A program made the position numbers and the translations under genes. A stretch of 64,000 nucleotides of DNA from assembly GCA_001689415.1 (NCBI GenBank), contig LUJM01000073.1, positions 36,468 through 100,467 on the forward strand, given 5' to 3'. The notes under the pieces were generated by a model that was not told where the DNA came from, ran no database searches, and saw only the letters and a program-made list of their open reading frames with translations. The stretch is from Bacteroidales bacterium M2 (lineage in GTDB: Bacteria > Bacteroidota > Bacteroidia > Bacteroidales > Muribaculaceae). Numbering within the stretch: the stretch's first letter is position 1; each line of letters opens with the position of its first letter. Below, in pieces: positions 49,326 through 57,127 of this stretch.

Positions 49326-51050
49326 TTAGATTCTGCGTAATTGGAATTTTTTTATCATTTCTTCGATTGCCGGGTGCTGGCTGATAAGGTCTTCGAGCAC
49401 CCGGTCGTCGGTCCACATGGATTTCGGTATGTCGGCATCACTGATTTCGATATCGAAAGCCACATTGTCGTTTGCCACCACATTTCGAACATGCAGTGTC
49501 AGCTGCTCGAGCACGCGATTTACTTTCTCGGCAACAAGCGTAGAGGCACATCGCAGCCGGTAGCGGTCGCTGCCTATTGGGTGCGGTGTTATGTTGCCCA
49601 GTACCGACGACAGCACGCGGTCGTCGGCAAATGTTTTTGTTGCCGAAGACCATGCTCGCTCGATATCGGCCTCGGAGTAAGCCTCGCTGCGTTTTTCGTG
49701 TGGGGCTGCCTCTGCGGTCTTTACCGGCTGGCTATGCGTGATTCGGGCTTTTTGAACCGCACCGGACAGCGACATGCCCCCGATAGTATACTGTCGTTGG
49801 GGCTTGGGTATGGCCGGTGCGGTCTTGATTTCGGTGACGGGATTCATTGCCGCCACCGGTTCGGCGACAATAGCCGCCTCTTGCGGAGCTACGCTCGTAG
49901 CATATGCTTCGAGCGGTTGTAACTGCCCCCCGCCGGCTCCGGCATCATCGGACGAGGGGCTTAGTAGTTGGCACAGTTTGATGAGCGTAAGCTCTACTAA
50001 AAACTGTTTGTTGCTTGCGGCGCGGAAGTTGAAGTCGGCATCGTTACAAAGGTCCATGGCCTTGTAGAGGAATGTCGGGTGCAGCTTCGAGGCACGTTCG
50101 GCCATCTGCGCCCTCACCTCGTCGGTGGCTTCGAGCAGCGGTAGCGTGTCGGGATTCTGCGCCACGGCAAGGTCGCGAAGATACGAGGCAAGGCCGTTGA
50201 CAAAAAATTGCGAGTCGAATCCCTGGTTGCGTATCTCCTTGTATATCAGCAGCGCTTGGGCTATGTCCTGGGCTACGAATGCATCGAGCAGACGGTTGTA
50301 GTAGCTCTGGTCGAGCACGTTGAGGTTCTCGATTGTGGCCGCGTATGTGATATTACCTTGCGTAGAGGCTGCCACCTGGTCGAAGATCGACAAGGCGTCG
50401 CGCATGGCGCCGTCGGCTTTGCGGGCTATCACATTGAGCGCTTCGGGTTCGGCGCTGATGCCCTCGCTCGCTGCCACGTGCTGCATATGGTGCACCATAT
50501 CGTTGATTGATATACGGTTGAAGTCGTAGATCTGACAGCGCGAAAGGATAGTAGGTATAATCTTGTGTTTTTCGGTGGTGGCAAGAATGAAAATCACATA
50601 GCCCGGTGGCTCCTCGAGGGTCTTCAGGAATGAATTGAAGGCCGCGTTGGAGAGCATATGCACCTCGTCGATGATAAACACGCGGTAGCGTCCCTGCGTC
50701 GGGGGTACGGACACCTGCTCGATGAGGGCGCGGATGTCGTCGACACCGTTGTTGCTTGCCGCGTCGAGCTCGATGATATTGAGGCTGCGGTTTTCGTTGA
50801 ATTGCCGACACGAATCACACTCGTTGCACGCTTCGCCGGCGGCGGTGCGGTTGGTGCAGTTGATAGTTTTGGCAAAAATACGCGCACACGACGTCTTGCC
50901 TACCCCGCGCGAACCGCAGAAGAGATAGGCATGAGCCAGTCGGCCGCTTGCGATGGCATTTTTGAGCGTCCCGGCCAGTGCCTGCTGGCCTACTACGCTG
51001 TCGAATGTCGTCGGGCGGTATTTTCGTGCCGATACGATATATTGTTCCAT
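49326..51050 (-). CDS. dnaX: DNA polymerase III subunit gamma/tau
   Basis: Clamp-loader motor, 574 aa. AAA+ domain at residues 1-240 with Walker A CGSRGVGKTS, a four-Cys zinc module (CTNRTAAGEACNECDSC), DEVHML Walker B and the SRC arginine-finger motif in LSRCQIYDF. The C-terminal 200 residues are the variable tau part. A minus-strand -7 box TATCTTTG lies at 51059-51066, 9 bp upstream of the ATG. Whether a short gamma form is made by frameshifting is not evident; no strong slippery run was noticed. Confidence 0.96.
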   Translation of the reverse strand: MEQYIVSARKYRPTTFDSVVGQQALAGTLKNAIASGRLAHAYLFCGSRGVGKTSCARIFAKTINCTNRTAAGEACNECDSCRQFNENRSLNIIELDAASNNGVDDIRALIEQVSVPPTQGRYRVFIIDEVHMLSNAAFNSFLKTLEEPPGYVIFILATTEKHKIIPTILSRCQIYDFNRISINDMVHHMQHVAASEGISAEPEALNVIARKADGAMRDALSIFDQVAASTQGNITYAATIENLNVLDQSYYNRLLDAFVAQDIAQALLIYKEIRNQGFDSQFFVNGLASYLRDLAVAQNPDTLPLLEATDEVRAQMAERASKLHPTFLYKAMDLCNDADFNFRAASNKQFLVELTLIKLCQLLSPSSDDAGAGGGQLQPLEAYATSVAPQEAAIVAEPVAAMNPVTEIKTAPAIPKPQRQYTIGGMSLSGAVQKARITHSQPVKTAEAAPHEKRSEAYSEADIERAWSSATKTFADDRVLSSVLGNITPHPIGSDRYRLRCASTLVAEKVNRVLEQLTLHVRNVVANDNVAFDIEISDADIPKSMWTDDRVLEDLISQHPAIEEMIKKFQLRRI

Positions 51051-51058
51051 GTCGAGTG

Positions 51059-51066
51059 CAAAGATA
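51059..51066 (-). promoter_or_regulatory. -7 box of dnaX
   Basis: Minus-strand TATCTTTG fits the TAnnTTTG consensus 9 bp before the dnaX start; it also drives the endonuclease and probably the TrmH-type genes. Confidence 0.55.
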
Positions 51067-51225
51067 ATAAAAAGTTGCCGATAATTATTATAGGGTGAAA
51101 GTTAAAGTTTAAGCCTTAATGACCGATGCTGATATGAATAGACATAAAGACATAAAATCAAAAAGAATTTGAAGGGTCGTTAGATACTCGATACTGACCT
51201 GCTAATTGTGTCCAACTAACATGCT

Positions 51226-51520
51226 CTCTCGTAGGGTCGCGGCACAATGCTGTTTACTTAAGGGGTGATTATGTAAAAAGGACGGCAACGATAGGAGCTT
51301 GGCTCTCGAGACAAGCCTCAGTTTGACGATACTAACTTGCAGATAGTCAATACTCTATCTAACCGCCCGCTCGTAGGGTCGCGGCATGCCGCAATGTCAC
51401 TAAGTTAAGGGCAAACGCCACCCGGGCCTCTCGTAGGGTCGCGGCATGCCGCGACCCTACGAGAGTGTGGATGGGTAAAAGGCCTTAAGTAAACAGTATT
51501 GTGCCGCGACCCTACGAGAG
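51226..51520 (+). mobile_element. MITE-like element with 38-bp terminal inverted repeats, copy 2
   Basis: 295 bp, non-coding. Ends 51226-51263 and 51483-51520 are inverted repeats with 37 of 38 matches. Inside are the shared core starting GACGGCAACGATAGGAGCTT (51281), a half block at 51370-51392, and an exact 38-bp palindrome at 51428-51465 built from the CTCTCGTAGGGTCGCGGCAT unit. The same parts occur in the same order at 43491-43772. No obvious target-site duplication was recognised. It fills most of the 595-bp gap between dnaX and the next gene; the first 160 bp of the gap hold nothing recognisable. Confidence 0.8.
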
Positions 51521-51583
51521 GGTGATTAGATAGAACATTAACTATCTGTAAGAGGGATATGCACGAGCCATTAGCGAGAAAAG

Positions 51584-51637
51584 TAAAAACGGGAGGCAGG
51601 CCGAGACACAGGCCAGTAGCCTATGACGGTCTGCCTC
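51584..51637 (-). terminator. Terminator of the 51.6-kb hypothetical gene
   Basis: On the minus strand GAGGCAGAC pairs with the later GCCTGCCTC across a structured loop, followed by CCGTTTTT. Confidence 0.6.
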
Positions 51638-51645
51638 ACGGCGCT

Positions 51646-52086
51646 TTAGGAGTTGTAGAAATCTTTCATTTCTGAGAGAACCTCGTCGTAGTCGATGCCA
51701 AGGCGAAGGTAGTGTATTTCGCTCAAGAGCTCTACAATGTTGCGGCGGACATTTGAGTCGCTGATGCCCTTTTTGCGCCATATAATGTCGATACCGGCGG
51801 CGGCGCGGAGTATGAGGCGGCGTTGATAGGGGGTGATGCGTGTGCGCGACATGTCGGCATCTGCCGGTATGGCATTGTTGAGCATGCGGCGGAAGAGCTC
51901 GAGGGCGGTGGCGTGGTAGTCGTTGGCGAGGGCCATGAACCCGAGTTCGACCATGCGGGCTGCTCGGCGGTTGGGGTTGAGGTTTTCCTTGTCGAGATTC
52001 TCGATGAGGGTCTGCAGTGTTTCTGCCGACAGGTAGCTGATGCGGCCATGGCGGCAGCTCAGCACCTTGATTGCAAAGTTACTCAT
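51646..52086 (-). CDS. Hypothetical protein
   Basis: 146 aa, cytoplasmic, no family recognised. It opens with FAIKVLSCRHGRISYLSAETL, then is mostly helical (ENLDKENLNPNRRAARMVEL, FMALANDYHATALELFRRML) in a pattern that resembles one or two TPR-like helix pairs, and ends EIHYLRLGIDYDEVLSEM. Codon use looks like the neighbours and it has its own terminator, so it is probably a real gene. A DNA- or protein-binding helper role is possible, but there is no direct evidence. Confidence 0.65.
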   Translation of the reverse strand: MSNFAIKVLSCRHGRISYLSAETLQTLIENLDKENLNPNRRAARMVELGFMALANDYHATALELFRRMLNNAIPADADMSRTRITPYQRRLILRAAAGIDIIWRKKGISDSNVRRNIVELLSEIHYLRLGIDYDEVLSEMKDFYNS

Positions 52087-52139
52087 TGTTGTTGCAATTA
52101 AAGGTTTGTCAATAAGTCAATAATCTCACGTCGGAACGC

Positions 52140-52204
52140 AAAAAATCCGACATACTTCAGGCCTTACCGCATAATACAGCGGTGGTCTGAAAATATATCG
52201 GATT
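52140..52204 (-). terminator. Terminator after the DUF2007 gene
   Basis: On the minus strand AATCCGATATA pairs with TATGTCGGATT (one mismatch), with an inner stem, followed by six T residues. Outer bases (52111-52120 with 52203-52212) extend the symmetry. Confidence 0.65.
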
Positions 52205-52281
52205 GACTTATCTGACTGCTGTCAGCCTATGTCGCAGTAGTAGTTCATGCCTATATTACGGCACTTTTGTTTTTTTTCGCC

Positions 52282-52497
52282 CTAAATATCGCCGTGTTCG
52301 TGGAGAAGCTTGGTGGCTTGCTCGAGGTCGTCTTGGCGTACCATAAGTCGTACGGGGTTCCAGATTTGAGCGCCAAGGTAGAGCCGGACCATGTTGGACC
52401 CCTCTACAAACGCCGGTATTCCGTTGGCTTCGAGCATTCCGCGGGCTATGTTGGCGCTTATTTCGTCGCTGTATTCTGCTGCCAGTACGATATTCAT
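52282..52497 (-). CDS. DUF2007 domain protein
   Basis: 71-aa protein of the DUF2007 family, small ferredoxin-like folds of unknown signalling role. Typical features: VLAAEYSDEISANIARGMLE, the turn ANGIPAFVEGSNM and the C-terminal VRLMVRQDDLEQATKLLHE. It follows tyrS by 24 bp on the same strand and may be co-transcribed. Confidence 0.85.
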   Translation of the reverse strand: MNIVLAAEYSDEISANIARGMLEANGIPAFVEGSNMVRLYLGAQIWNPVRLMVRQDDLEQATKLLHEHGDI

Positions 52498-52521
52498 GGT
52501 CTTATCAGGGAGTTGAGATTG

Positions 52522-53814
52522 TTACTTTACGATGAGCAGGAAGTAGTTTTTCTTGCCTTTCTGCACCAGGATGTAGCGGTCGGCAAGTAGCATGTCGGCC
52601 GAAGCGACAGCCTGCGGATCGGTGATTTTTTCCTTGTTGATCGACACGCCTCCGCCTTGTACGAGCTTGCGCATCTCGCCCTTCGAGGGGAATACAGCCG
52701 CCTTGTCGGTGAGCAGGTCGGCCAGGCGTATGCCGGCTTCGATATCGGCACGCTCAACTTCGAATTGGGGTACGCCGTCGAATACATCGAGCAGGGTAGC
52801 CTCGTCGAGGCGGTGGAGCGCGTCGGCGGTGTTGTTGCTAAATAGTATCTGCGATGCTTCCTCGGCTGCGCGGAGGTCTTCGGCGCTGTGTACCATGGTG
52901 GTGATTTCCTGGGCCAGGCGGCGCTGAAGTACTCGGCGGCCGGGATCCTGACGGTGCTCGGCGATGAGGGCTTCGATTTCCTCGCGGGTGAGGGTAGTGA
53001 AGATTTTGATGTATTTCTCGGCATCGTCGTCGGCGACATTGAGCCAGAACTGGTAGAACTTGTAGGGCGATGTGCGCTTGCGGTCGAGCCATACATTGCC
53101 GCCTTCGGTCTTGCCAAATTTGGTGCCGTCGGCCTTGGTGATGAGGTTGCAGGTGAGTGCATACGCCTCGCCTTCGAGGGTGCGGCGGATGAGCTCGGTG
53201 CCGGTGGTCATGTTGCCCCACTGGTCGCTGCCGCCAATCTGCAGTTTGCAGCCGCGGTCGCGGTAGAGGGTGAGGAAGTCGTAGCCCTGCACGAGCTGGT
53301 AGCTGAATTCGGTAAACGACATACCCTGCTGGTTTTCACCCGAGAGGCGTTTCTTTACCGAGTCCTTGGCCATCATGTAGTTTACGGTGATTAGTTTGCC
53401 TACGTCGCGGATAAAATCGAGGAAGGTAAAGTCTTTCATCCAATCGTAGTTGTTGACCAGCACGGCGGCGTTGGGTGCGTCGGAGTCGAAGTCGAGGAAG
53501 TGTGCCAACTGACGCTTGATGCCGTCCTGGTTGTGGCGCAGGGTGGGCTCGTCGAGAAGTTTGCGCTCCTGGCTCTTCATCGAGGGGTCGCCGATCATGC
53601 CGGTAGCGCCTCCGACGAGGGCGATTGGTTTGTGGCCGCAGCGCTGGAAGTGCTTGAGCATCATCACGCCTACCAGGTGGCCTATATGCAGGCTGTCGGC
53701 AGTGGGGTCGATACCCAGGTAGCCTACGGTCATGCCTTTTTTGAGTTCTTCGTCAGTACCCGGCATCACGGTATGTATCATGCCGCGCCAGGTGAGTTCT
53801 TCTATGAAATCCAT
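52522..53814 (-). CDS. tyrS: Tyrosyl-tRNA synthetase
   Basis: Charges tRNA-Tyr, 430 aa. Class I signatures: HIGH in SLHIGHLVGV, KFGKT in place of KMSKS, the tyrosine pocket QLVQGYDFLTLYRDRG (part) and QIGGSDQWGNM. A C-terminal S4 RNA-binding domain starts near residue 360 (RKLVQGGGVSINKEKI). Full length, typical of bacterial TyrRS. Confidence 0.97.
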   Translation of the reverse strand: MDFIEELTWRGMIHTVMPGTDEELKKGMTVGYLGIDPTADSLHIGHLVGVMMLKHFQRCGHKPIALVGGATGMIGDPSMKSQERKLLDEPTLRHNQDGIKRQLAHFLDFDSDAPNAAVLVNNYDWMKDFTFLDFIRDVGKLITVNYMMAKDSVKKRLSGENQQGMSFTEFSYQLVQGYDFLTLYRDRGCKLQIGGSDQWGNMTTGTELIRRTLEGEAYALTCNLITKADGTKFGKTEGGNVWLDRKRTSPYKFYQFWLNVADDDAEKYIKIFTTLTREEIEALIAEHRQDPGRRVLQRRLAQEITTMVHSAEDLRAAEEASQILFSNNTADALHRLDEATLLDVFDGVPQFEVERADIEAGIRLADLLTDKAAVFPSKGEMRKLVQGGGVSINKEKITDPQAVASADMLLADRYILVQKGKKNYFLLIVK

Positions 53815-53853
53815 TTTTATATAGCTTGTATCCGGTGAGTACCCGGGTCAAAA

Positions 53854-54327
53854 TTAAAAACTTGTAAATGCGAGCGGTAGTAGAGATTTAACCGACGGCA
53901 GACGGTATATCTTGTCGGCGCTCACGAGTAGTACGGGCACATTGTGTCCGGCGCGGTTCTCGTATTCGAGCAGAGCCTGTCGGCAAGCGCCGCACGGTGC
54001 GGTGGGCTCGGCGGTCTCTACCATATCTTTGTCCTTGGCCGTAACGGCTATCATCTCGAATTTGGCCTCGGGATAGTTTGCCCCGGCATAATAGCATGCC
54101 GAGCGCTCGGCACATGTCCCCGAGGGGAAGGCGGCGTTTTCCTGATTGGCGCCGGTGACTATCACACCGTTGTCTAATAGTATTGCTGCCCCTACATGGA
54201 AGTGGCTATACGGAGCATATGCTCCATCTACAGCCTTTCGGGCAGCATCTACAAGACGGCGCTCGTCGTCGCTGAGTTCCGTATAAGACTTTGATGTGAC
54301 CGGTGTCACGATTTCTATCTCTTTCAT
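53854..54327 (-). CDS. cdd: Cytidine deaminase
   Basis: Deaminates cytidine/deoxycytidine to uridine in pyrimidine salvage. 157 aa from the ATG at 54327; the longer frame passes through the promoter. Zinc site: the Cys and catalytic Glu in GTCAERSA and the Cys pair in PCGACRQ; substrate loop YSHFHVGAAI and GANQENAAFP. A minus-strand box TAAATTTG at 54352-54359 is the likely promoter. Confidence 0.94.
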   Translation of the reverse strand: MKEIEIVTPVTSKSYTELSDDERRLVDAARKAVDGAYAPYSHFHVGAAILLDNGVIVTGANQENAAFPSGTCAERSACYYAGANYPEAKFEMIAVTAKDKDMVETAEPTAPCGACRQALLEYENRAGHNVPVLLVSADKIYRLPSVKSLLPLAFTSF

Positions 54328-54351
54328 GTTGATTATGGGGTTTTGATTGTG

Positions 54352-54359
54352 CAAATTTA
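54352..54359 (-). promoter_or_regulatory. -7 box of cdd
   Basis: Minus-strand TAAATTTG, 25 bp before the cdd ATG, in the divergent region shared with the TPR gene. Confidence 0.5.
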
Positions 54360-54422
54360 ATGAATTGTAAGCTAAATCAAAAAATATGGCCTTTAAAATT
54401 TTCATAATTGTCAAATAAACAC

Positions 54423-54430
54423 TATTTTTG
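54423..54430 (+). promoter_or_regulatory. -7 box of the TPR protein gene
   Basis: TATTTTTG, 46 bp upstream of the ATG at 54477; the longer reading frame from 54408 would start upstream of this box. Confidence 0.55.
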
Positions 54431-54476
54431 CAGTTCGAAAACGACAATTAGAAAAACGAAAACACCAAACATAGTA

Positions 54477-55118
54477 ATGGAAAATACCAACCAGACCACC
54501 CAGGAGGTCGACAAATCAGAAGAGATCCTGGCCAAGGCCCGCGCCAACAAGAAAACTATCATGTGGTGCTTGATCATTGCCGCTGTGTGCGTGGTAGGCA
54601 TGTTGGCCTATATCCTCGTTGCCCAGAACGGTAGCCGCAAAGCCGACGAGCTTATTGCTAAAGCCGACGCCGAGCAGAACGATAGCATCGCTCTTAATCT
54701 CTATGCCAAGGCCGCAGATGCCGGTTACAAGAGCGGCAACCGTGCTAAAGCCGAAATGGGTATACGTCTCTACAACGATGGCAAATATCAGGAAGCTCTC
54801 GAATACCTCAATGACTGCAGCCTCGACGACGAAATCGCCGAAGCCGGTATTGAGACCCTCAAAGGTGACTGCTATGTAAACCTCGACCAGCTCGACAAAG
54901 CCCTCGGTGCTTATAAGAGCGCTATCAGCGAGGCCGATGAAAACCCCGAAATCGTACCCTTCGTACTCATCAAGATGGCAAACATCTACCGTGCTCAGGG
55001 CAACTTCGAAGCCGAAGCCAGGGCCTACAAGGAAATCATCGACGAATATCCTTCTTACACCTCAAGCACACGTATCGACATCCGCAAATACTACGAACGC
55101 GCTCTCGCTTCGAAATAA
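54477..55118 (+). CDS. Membrane-anchored tetratricopeptide repeat protein
   Basis: 213 aa from the ATG at 54477. A short charged cytoplasmic lead is followed by one helix (about 30-49, IMWCLIIAAVCVVGMLAYIL) and then periplasmic TPR-like helices: IALNLYAKAADAGYKSGNRA, GIRLYNDGKYQEALEYLND, DCYVNLDQLDKALGAYKSA, IYRAQGNFEAEARAYKEII. The layout is like the YfgM/CcmH-type anchored TPR proteins that assist envelope protein folding; the exact partner is unknown. Monocistronic with a strong terminator. Confidence 0.88.
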   Translation: MENTNQTTQEVDKSEEILAKARANKKTIMWCLIIAAVCVVGMLAYILVAQNGSRKADELIAKADAEQNDSIALNLYAKAADAGYKSGNRAKAEMGIRLYNDGKYQEALEYLNDCSLDDEIAEAGIETLKGDCYVNLDQLDKALGAYKSAISEADENPEIVPFVLIKMANIYRAQGNFEAEARAYKEIIDEYPSYTSSTRIDIRKYYERALASK

Positions 55119-55142
55119 TAGCTGATTGCGATATTACAATAC

Positions 55143-55168
55143 AGGCCTGCCGGATAGCAGGCCTTTTT
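55143..55168 (+). terminator. Terminator after the TPR gene
   Basis: AGGCCTGC and GCAGGCCT form an 8-bp stem with a 6-nt loop followed by TTTTT. Confidence 0.88.
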
Positions 55169-55200
55169 AATATAGTTGCGAAAGCTCAACCAATGCTACG

Positions 55201-56550
55201 ATGAACGATCGATTAGACCAATTGGCAACACGTCCGGTGGGGCGGTTGTTGTGGGAATATAGCCTGCCCGCTGTGGTAGGCATGCTCGTCATGGCTCTAT
55301 ACAATGTGGTTGACCGTATATTTATAGGTCAATGGGTAGGCCCCGACGCTATCGCCGGCCTTACGGTGACATTCCCGATTATGAACCTCACAACGGCAAT
55401 AGGCGTGCTCATCGGCGTGGGTGCGTCGGCAAAGGTGTCGATTATGCTCGGTGCGGGAAAGCCGGATATCGCAAACGTGATATTGGGAAACTCGCTCGTG
55501 CTCACATTTATAAATGCTGCCATATATATCGCTCTGTTCGCAGTGTTTATCGACCCGCTGTTGAGACTTTTCGGCGCAAGCGAAGTCACCCTGCCGTATG
55601 CACGCGATTATATGCTCGTGCTGCTGCCGGGCTGTCTGATGACAAACCTTGCCTACGGCCTGAATAATATCATGCGAGCCTCGGGATATCCGCAGCGAGC
55701 CATGGCCACCATGCTCATCGGCGCAGCGGTAAATGTGGCGCTCGATCCCTTGTTTATCTATGTGTTCGAATGGGGCATAGAGGGCGCTGCATGGGCAACG
55801 GATATAGCCATGGCGGTGTCGGCTTTGTTTGTCGGTGTGCATTTTATGCGTGGCGACGCAACCGTGAGATTCACCGCGGGAGTATGGCGACTGCAGTGGC
55901 GACTCATTGCCGGCATTATAGCTATCGGTGCTGCCCCGGCGATTGTAAATGCTGCGTCGTGTATTATAAACGCATTGGTAAACAACTCTTTGCTGCACTA
56001 TGGCAGCGACAGGGATATCGGCGCGGCAGGTATCATGGTCACATTTACCTCGCTGCTCGTTACCATAGTGCTTGGATTGTGCCAGGGCATGCAGCCGATT
56101 ATCGGGTATAATTATGGTGCAGGCTTGCACCACAGGTTGCGCCGTACCTATCTGCTCGCCGTCGTGGCCGCATCGGTTGTTACGGTCGGTGGTGCAATCT
56201 TCGGCCTCGCATTCCCGCGCGAGGTCGGCATGGCCTTTACTACCGACAATGTGCTTCTTGATGCCACCGAGAGGGCATTGCGACTGTGTCTGCTTGCATT
56301 CCCGGTGGTTGGATATCAGATTATCTCCACGGCTTTGTTCCAAAGCGTAGGGCAGGCTACCAAATCCATCCTCGTCGGGTTGCTGCGTCAGGTGGTGTTC
56401 CTGATTCCGCTGTTGATATTCCTGCCACGCGAGATAGGCATCGACGGCGTGTGGCTGTCGTTCCCGATTTCCGACCTTATTGCCACCGTAGTGACCACGA
56501 TACTTGTAATTTCGCAGTTCCGTCACATGCCAAAAAACAAAGTAGAATGA
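55201..56550 (+). CDS. MATE family efflux transporter
   Basis: Inner-membrane multidrug/toxin exporter driven by Na+ or H+, 449 aa with twelve predicted helices. The start (TRPVGRLLWEYSLPAVVGMLVMALYNVVDRIFIGQWVG, in the family order; parts quoted under twenty) includes the LPAVVGMLVMALYNVVDRIF signature of the NorM/DinF superfamily, and the second half repeats the pattern (GMQPIIGYNYGAG). Full length; no adjacent regulator. Confidence 0.94.
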   Translation: MNDRLDQLATRPVGRLLWEYSLPAVVGMLVMALYNVVDRIFIGQWVGPDAIAGLTVTFPIMNLTTAIGVLIGVGASAKVSIMLGAGKPDIANVILGNSLVLTFINAAIYIALFAVFIDPLLRLFGASEVTLPYARDYMLVLLPGCLMTNLAYGLNNIMRASGYPQRAMATMLIGAAVNVALDPLFIYVFEWGIEGAAWATDIAMAVSALFVGVHFMRGDATVRFTAGVWRLQWRLIAGIIAIGAAPAIVNAASCIINALVNNSLLHYGSDRDIGAAGIMVTFTSLLVTIVLGLCQGMQPIIGYNYGAGLHHRLRRTYLLAVVAASVVTVGGAIFGLAFPREVGMAFTTDNVLLDATERALRLCLLAFPVVGYQIISTALFQSVGQATKSILVGLLRQVVFLIPLLIFLPREIGIDGVWLSFPISDLIATVVTTILVISQFRHMPKNKVE

Positions 56551-56600
56551 TAGACTGAACAATGTGCGCCCGATGAGCGTAATATATAAAAACGTCACTT

Positions 56601-56828
56601 ATGAAAAAGCTCATCCACAACACCCGCATATTGCTTTGGCTGCTGATACTTGCCATTGCTGCCCCCACACTCGTATCGTGTGGCACAATTCGTACTTACG
56701 GCGGTATCGAACACGAATCGCGCTACGACTTCGACGGCCACGGCTACTACAAGCATCATAAAAAGCATAAGAAACACAAAAAACATCATAAAAAGCACCA
56801 CAAACATCATCACCACCACGATGATTAA
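56601..56828 (+). CDS. His/Lys-rich small lipoprotein
   Basis: 75 aa. Signal peptide with lipobox TLVSC (Cys27) is followed by about 20 ordinary residues (GTIRTYGGIEHESRYDFDGH) and then a tail of almost only His and Lys (about 13 His in the last 27 residues) ending in Asp-Asp. This tail could bind Ni, Zn, Cu or Co at the envelope, or be an extended basic tether. I do not recognise a named family. The ATG lies 50 bp after the MATE stop. The composition is real in the sequence, but the reverse strand also has a long frame, so expression should be viewed as likely rather than certain. Confidence 0.7.
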   Translation: MKKLIHNTRILLWLLILAIAAPTLVSCGTIRTYGGIEHESRYDFDGHGYYKHHKKHKKHKKHHKKHHKHHHHHDD

Positions 56829-56881
56829 ACCGCACAAGCGCTTCAAAATGAAAAAAAATTGCGCGGTAAAGAAAAAAACAC

Positions 56882-56889
56882 TACCTTTG
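56882..56889 (+). promoter_or_regulatory. -7 box of tRNA-Leu
   Basis: TACCTTTG, 12 bp before the mature tRNA 5' end, with a TTG box about 20 bp upstream. Confidence 0.6.
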
Positions 56890-56900
56890 CAACGCAAAAC

Positions 56901-56982
56901 GCCCGGATGGCGGAATCGGTAGACGCGACGGTCTCAAACACCGTTGGGGCGACCCATCCCGGTTCGAGCCCGGGTCCGGGTA
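56901..56982 (+). tRNA. tRNA-Leu, anticodon CAA
   Basis: 82-nt type II tRNA read by eye. Acceptor GCCCGGA pairs with TCCGGGT (one G-U), discriminator A. D arm GGCGGAATCGGTAGACGC, anticodon stem ACGGT / ACCGT with loop CTCAAAC giving CAA, a short variable arm TGGGGCGACCCA and T arm with GGTTCGAGCC. CCA is not encoded. It reads UUG codons. Confidence 0.95.
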
Positions 56983-56985
56983 CTG

Positions 56986-57027
56986 AAAAAGACCAAGTGA
57001 TAATTATTAATTGCTTGGTCTTTTTTT
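56986..57027 (+). terminator. Terminator after tRNA-Leu
   Basis: AAAGACCAAG pairs with CTTGGTCTTT around an AT-rich 16-nt loop, with a run of seven T residues at 57021-57027. Confidence 0.88.
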
Positions 57028-57106
57028 GTTTGGCTGTTTTTCATCGGTTCGCCTCGCAGTGACATGCTTATATCTATTTAGGTACATAATTTTGGGTAAA
57101 TTTATG

Positions 57107-57114
57107 TACCTTTG
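57107..57114 (+). promoter_or_regulatory. -7 box of the cfxA-like gene with overlapping palindrome
   Basis: TACCTTTG lies within the right arm of an inverted repeat AGGTACATAA ... TTATGTACCT (about 57080-57112). Transcription would begin near 57121, 26 bp before the conserved-position ATG at 57147 and 7 bp before the TTG at 57128. Confidence 0.6.
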
Positions 57115-57127
57115 TATATAAATATAC

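Noticed and set aside
51226..51520. Origin of replication or dif-like site because of the palindromes near dnaX
   Set aside because: No DnaA boxes or dnaA/dnaN context, and the same sequence recurs elsewhere.
55297..56598. 433-aa minus-strand frame opposite the MATE gene
   Set aside because: His/Cys/Gln-rich shadow of transmembrane codons; the MATE protein is clear.
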